Shown piece after piece: positions 63,206 to 64,000 of a DNA stretch of 64,000 nucleotides (position 1 is the stretch's first letter; each line of letters opens with the position of its first letter). Position numbers and translations under genes: made by a program. Location: the NCBI RefSeq assembly GCF_032118995.1, contig NC_092651.1:23358349-23422348 (forward strand), in the 5' to 3' direction. The notes under the pieces are model-generated. The model was not told where the DNA came from, searched no databases, and saw nothing but the letters and a program-made list of their open reading frames with translations. Origin of the DNA: Asterias amurensis. Its lineage: Eukaryota; Echinodermata; Asteroidea; Forcipulatida; Asteriidae.

Positions 63206-64000
63206 TTACTCTTTGATCAAAGTCTCTTTGTCTTTGCTTTTTGTTTTTTCCTCGAATTCCATCTTGCTATTAGCCATCTCGATATCCTCCACTTTCTGTT
63301 TGTTCTTGCATTTGAAGACACACCCACCGACGACGCCTAGAATTAGACAAGCACCTACAAAGCTTCCTACAGCGATGCCCGCAATGGCACCTGCAGAGAG
63401 ACCTGTGTCCGCTGCAGCTGTCGTTTGTGACGATGAGGTTGTATTGCTGTCGTCTGTCATGGTGTCATCAGTGCTGGATGTGACAGTGTCATTCGCTCCT
63501 GATGTAACTGTATTATCTTGCACGGCTGTGCTTTGTGAGCCTGCAGTAGTCTGTGAGCCTGCGTTGGTTGGTGAGCCTGCAGTAGTCTGTGAGCCTGCGT
63601 TGGTTGGTGAGCCTGCAGTAGTTTGTGAGCCTGCAGTAGTTTGTGAGCCTGCGTTGGTTTGTGAGCCTGCAGTAGTCTGTGAGCCTGCGTTGGTTTGTGA
63701 GCCTGCAGTAGTTTGTGAGCCTGCGTTGGTTTGTGAACCTGCAGTAGTCTGTGAGCCTGCGTTGGTTTGTGAGCCTGCAGTAGTTTGTGAGCCTGCGTTG
63801 GTTTGTGAGCCTGCAGTAGTTTGTGAGCCTGCGTTGGTTTGTGAGCCTGCAGTAGTCTGTGAGCCTGCGTTGGTTTGTGAGCCTGCAGTAGTTTGTGAGC
63901 CTGCGTTGGTTTGTGAGCCTGCAGTAGTTTGTGAGCCTGCATTGGTTTGTGAGCCTGCAGTAGTCTGTGAGCCTGCGTTGGTTTGTGAGCCTGCAGTAGT
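63206..64000 (-). CDS. Single-pass membrane protein with Ser/Thr-rich repeat ectodomain (3' end, partial)
   Basis: The frame is open from the window edge to TAA at 63206-63208, at least 264 codons, and the 5' end lies outside. The visible N-terminal part is 18-bp repeats coding AGSQTT and AGSQTN in mostly strict alternation (with a few AGSPTN), then a Thr/Ser/Asp-rich stalk (QDNTVTSGANDTVTSSTDDT), a membrane segment rich in Gly/Ala/Val/Ile (GAIAGIAVGSFVGACLILGV), a CVFKCKNK stop-transfer, and a cytoplasmic tail of about 35 charged residues ending KDKETLIKE. The composition suggests a heavily O-glycosylated, mucin-like surface protein; the family is not recognised. The repeats also give a 161-codon shadow frame, which I reject because only the AGSQT frame continues into the membrane segment. 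Confidence 0.75.
   Translation of the reverse strand, partial: TTAGSQTNAGSQTTAGSQTNAGSQTTAGSQTNAGSQTTAGSQTNAGSQTTAGSQTNAGSQTTAGSQTNAGSQTTAGSQTNAGSQTTAGSQTNAGSQTTAGSQTNAGSQTTAGSQTNAGSQTTAGSQTTAGSPTNAGSQTTAGSPTNAGSQTTAGSQSTAVQDNTVTSGANDTVTSSTDDTMTDDSNTTSSSQTTAAADTGLSAGAIAGIAVGSFVGACLILGVVGGCVFKCKNKQKVEDIEMANSKMEFEEKTKSKDKETLIKE
63526..64000 (-). repeat. 18-bp coding minisatellite (36-bp higher-order period)
   Basis: About 26 units of GCAGGCTCACAAACC/ACT... in perfect 18-bp register, alternating two subtypes so that the true period is 36 bp. Divergence is very low, indicating recent homogenisation. It extends past the window edge. Confidence 0.95.

Noticed and set aside
63457-63942. Open frame of repeated QAHKPTQAHKLL
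   Set aside because: Shadow frame of the 18-bp repeat; only the AGSQT frame joins the membrane segment and tail.

Overview
This window is intron-rich animal nuclear DNA. Exons are short, splice sites are GT-AG, and the DNA between exons is AT-rich and crowded with miniature inverted-repeat elements (MITEs), tRNA-derived SINEs and broken LINEs. The protein families (LARGE, a SAM/TKL kinase, a FANCF-like protein) and the style of the repeats suggest a deuterostome invertebrate. An echinoderm, most likely a sea star, is my best guess from memory of the repeat families; it was not checked.

Layout. Positions 1-10,100 hold repeats, a 500-base assembly gap (2090-2589), a decayed copy of the first coding exon of LARGE (2711-2951), a long FLYWCH/MULE-transposase-like ORF (3698-5200) and a broken LINE reverse transcriptase on the minus strand (8832-9951). 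Positions 10,117-29,353 hold a complete LARGE glycosyltransferase gene on the plus strand: 17 coding exons, 738 residues. Positions 29,354-34,703 are repeat-rich intergenic DNA. Positions 34,704-50,340 hold a minus-strand gene of 16 coding exons (1,392 residues) with coiled coils, a SAM domain, a TKL-type kinase domain and a long low-complexity tail. It converges on LARGE. Positions 50,341-52,820 are the divergent intergenic space between the kinase and the next gene, and most of it is one 1.45-kb element with two inverted arrays of hairpin repeats. Positions 52,821-59,175 hold a plus-strand seven-exon gene (277 residues) that I read as a FANCF homologue. Positions 59,176-63,205 hold a large foldback element, a THAP zinc-finger fragment, a minisatellite and a SINE. 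From 63,206 to the window edge is the 3' end of a minus-strand gene for a single-pass membrane protein with a Ser/Thr-rich 18-bp-repeat ectodomain.

The genes do not form a pathway. LARGE works in the Golgi on dystroglycan-type glycans, the kinase is probably a signalling protein, and FANCF belongs to nuclear interstrand-crosslink repair. The kinase and FANCF may share a divergent promoter region, now occupied by the hairpin-array element.

The most interesting items are that element, the catalytically degenerate but open FLYWCH-MULE ORF, the exon relics around and inside LARGE, the multi-exon and short FANCF with an upstream ORF overlapping its start, the non-RD SAM kinase, and several otherwise unrelated MITE families that all sit between TTAA tetranucleotides. 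I saw no retrovirus, LTR element, Polinton, CRISPR array or convincing functional tRNA/rRNA gene.
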